Assembly: GCA_000174895.1 (NCBI GenBank)
Contig: ACOK01000115.1
Coordinates: 88,667 to 152,666 of the forward strand
DNA: 64,000 bases
Source: Ruminococcus flavefaciens FD-1
GTDB taxonomy: Bacteria; Bacillota; Clostridia; Oscillospirales; Ruminococcaceae
Reading direction: 5' to 3'
This document shows, piece by piece, positions 63,601-64,000 of the stretch. The notes under the pieces are model-generated. The model saw only the letters and a program-made list of their open reading frames with translations. It was not told the DNA's origin and made no database searches. Position numbers and translations under genes: made by a program. The first letter of the stretch is position 1. Every line of letters begins with the position of its first letter.

Positions 63601-63860
63601 CCAGACAGAAAAAGCTACAGGAAAAATGGATGAAAAACTATGAGATTGTACTGGAGTACAGTGAAACTCACAAAGGAGAGCATACACCAAAAGCAGTTGT
63701 ATATAAAGGGGTGTCAATTGTAAGCTGGTTAAGCAATCAGCATGTACAATTTAAAAAGGGGAAAATGATACCTGAACGTATAGAATTACTGAAAAAAATC
63801 AAGATCAATTCATTTTCATTTGAGACAGATCAGCGGATGGAGGATAAGAATGGCGAATAA
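60648..63860 (+). CDS. SF2 helicase with nine helicase-associated repeats
   Basis: 1070 residues. The N-terminal 400 form an SF2 helicase: Walker A HPTGTGKSFIG, ILDEFHRC (DEFH), LSATAIRYL, and the motif VI-like YKQQIGRALSA. From about residue 415 to the end there are nine tandem helicase-associated (HA) repeats of about 70 residues, each W...Y..A..Y....G...P..Y...G..LG.W...R.......L...I..L..IG. Such repeats are thought to bind nucleic acid. GGGAGGTGA before ATG 60648 decides the start. It overlaps the MobC/RHH-like gene, so it probably belongs to a mobilisable element. Confidence 0.9.
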   Translation: MAIQLFEHNKTAYEAVVTMLAERGKAAVIHPTGTGKSFIGFKLCEDNPEKTILWLSPSRYIYQTQLENLAETSGGYQPENVKFYTYAKLMNVTEAEIAEIQPDYIILDEFHRCGAELWGAGVDAVLKAYPNVPVLGLSATAIRYLDNQRDMTDELFDGNIASEMTLGESIVRNILSPPKYILSIFSYQQDLEKYEKRVRSAKSKAVQDAASAYLEALRRALDKADKLDVLFDKHMTDRSGKYIVFCANLEHMQDMMNKAKEWFRKVDKKPHIYSVYSDDPTASKSFAEFKNDNDDNHLKLLYCIDALNEGVHVPDISGVILLRPTISPIIYKQQIGRALSASKSRNPVIFDIVNNIENLYSIDAIEEEMQVAINYYRSHDGEKFVVNETFELIDKVADCKALFDELEGTLSASWDLMYEAAKSYHDKYGNIDIPKRYFTQEGYSLGLWLQTQRRVYNGTVNGILTQVQIDKLNALGMRWESKSDVSWEKYYEAAKRYYEMNGDLQPKALYVDDNGVDLGRWLAQIRMFRKNGIRSRFLSDERIKALDDIGMVWDVFDYIWEEYYSAAVKYHREHGDLNVPARYIDSDGIKLGQWLNNLRSARNGTGKGYRELTDEQITRLDSLGMIWGNKLEMRWKNAFQALCKYHKEYGTFDVKCNFKTEDGINLGKWVRDQRDIYASGKLSEERIEKLRGIGFVLEKSDPWEEKYRLAKDYYEEHGDLNVPFDYVASGVWLNKWLNEQKQIAEGKRKKQLSSEQISKLEAIGFRYGATLYEQQWNERYELAKAYYKEYGDLDIPKDYSVGEFQLGKWIRQQKSQYRAGTIPKGHIKRLSDIGMVWDNVVNKNAENSYITGFRHLEAFIKENGVKALSGNIVCKDGYNLGNWLANCKTKYRNEKLAKKHIIHFQQLGISFEAVDSWEERYQDLKSYLTEHNMTSVPKSTIDRNGYDLYYWVSDQRRAYKSGKLTQEQMQKLDDIGYPFYADSSSRQKKLQEKWMKNYEIVLEYSETHKGEHTPKAVVYKGVSIVSWLSNQHVQFKKGKMIPERIELLKKIKINSFSFETDQRMEDKNGE

Positions 63861-64000
63861 AAAGAATCCCGACAGAATCAACAAAGAGCTTATGATTCGT
63901 GTGCGAGTTACCAAGGAAGAACACGAGAAATTCACAAAGAAAGCAGAAGAAAACGGATATAAGTCTGTCAGTGACTATGTTCGTACACTTATTGCGGATG
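63850..64000 (+). CDS. MobC/ribbon-helix-helix-like protein, 5' part
   Basis: The first 50 residues are in the window: MANKKNPDRINKELMIRVRV, TKEEHEKFTKKAEENGYKSV, SDYVRTLIAD. The pattern (basic start, I-x-V-R-V-T-x-E-E, then KAEENGYxSVSDYVRTLI) is that of mobilisation accessory proteins (MobC-like) and related ribbon-helix-helix DNA binders. It overlaps the helicase stop by 11 bases. A relaxase may follow outside the window. Confidence 0.7.
   Translation, partial: MANKKNPDRINKELMIRVRVTKEEHEKFTKKAEENGYKSVSDYVRTLIAD

Overview
The window looks like a chromosome segment from a low-to-mid G+C Firmicute of the Ruminococcus / Oscillospiraceae type. Two secreted carbohydrate-active enzymes (a NodB-type deacetylase and a GH18 glycosidase) end in nearly identical Ruminococcus-style type I dockerins, as in cellulosome-forming ruminococci. 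Promoters are classical TTGACA/TATAAT with 17-bp spacers, Shine-Dalgarno sequences are strong, and a serine recombinase carries a SpoVT-like C-terminal half. Most of the window is accessory DNA.

Layout. (1) 1-833: decayed patatin-like gene. (2) 1297-7872: one tightly overlapping operon with a PP-loop ATPase, a thymidylate-kinase-like P-loop kinase, a radical SAM enzyme with unusual CX8CX2C spacing, an alpha/beta hydrolase, a membrane GT2, a PfkB kinase resembling nucleoside kinases, and a radical SAM/SPASM protein. I do not recognise this combination. (3) 8.1-15.1 kb: lipoprotein, small membrane protein, large HTH protein, serine recombinase fused to the 3' part of a spoVT-like gene, two small genes. 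(4) 15279-15355: initiator tRNA-fMet, followed by an island (DUF4238 protein, recombinase remnant, ricin-type lectin-like protein, secreted M23 peptidase, amidoligase, DUF960, deacetylase, HerA-like ATPase). (5) 26.8-35.1 kb: plasmid-like module with a primase-helicase, a shorter helicase paralogue, several excisionase-like HTH proteins, a tyrosine recombinase with lost catalytic residues, 170-bp tandem leader repeats, and two copies of a 249-nt structured intergenic element (29857-30105 and 34861-35109). (6) 35.3-39.2 kb: barstar, a hypothetical protein and GH18 in one coupled operon, then more HTH genes, two XRE repressors with palindromic operators, and a SLOG (DUF1273-like) protein. (7) 39.2-60.3 kb: an invertible-promoter cassette followed by an exopolysaccharide/capsule operon. 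(8) 60.6-64.0 kb: a helicase with nine helicase-associated repeats and the start of a MobC/RHH-like gene.

The strongest new observation is at 39236-40753. A tyrosine recombinase gene and an outward-facing consensus promoter (40670-40698) lie between 22-bp perfect inverted repeats, directly upstream of the capsule operon. In the orientation shown the promoter drives the operon (ON). Inversion would point it at a terminator on the other side and put the recombinase's own terminator in front of the operon (OFF). This is a self-contained phase-variation switch for surface polysaccharide.

The capsule locus encodes a VanZ-like protein, an aminotransferase, the priming sugar transferase, an acetyltransferase, glycosyltransferases, Wzy, Wzx, LicD, a TagD-like cytidylyltransferase and enzymes for activated ManNAc, GDP-mannose, UDP-glucuronate and L-FucNAc-type sugars. 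It is a mosaic and partly broken: one GT2 has an in-frame TAA, the CapD-like gene has an in-frame TGA, and a 2-epimerase survives only as its C-terminal half fused to the broken GT2. All functional statements come from motifs read by eye; no database search was made.
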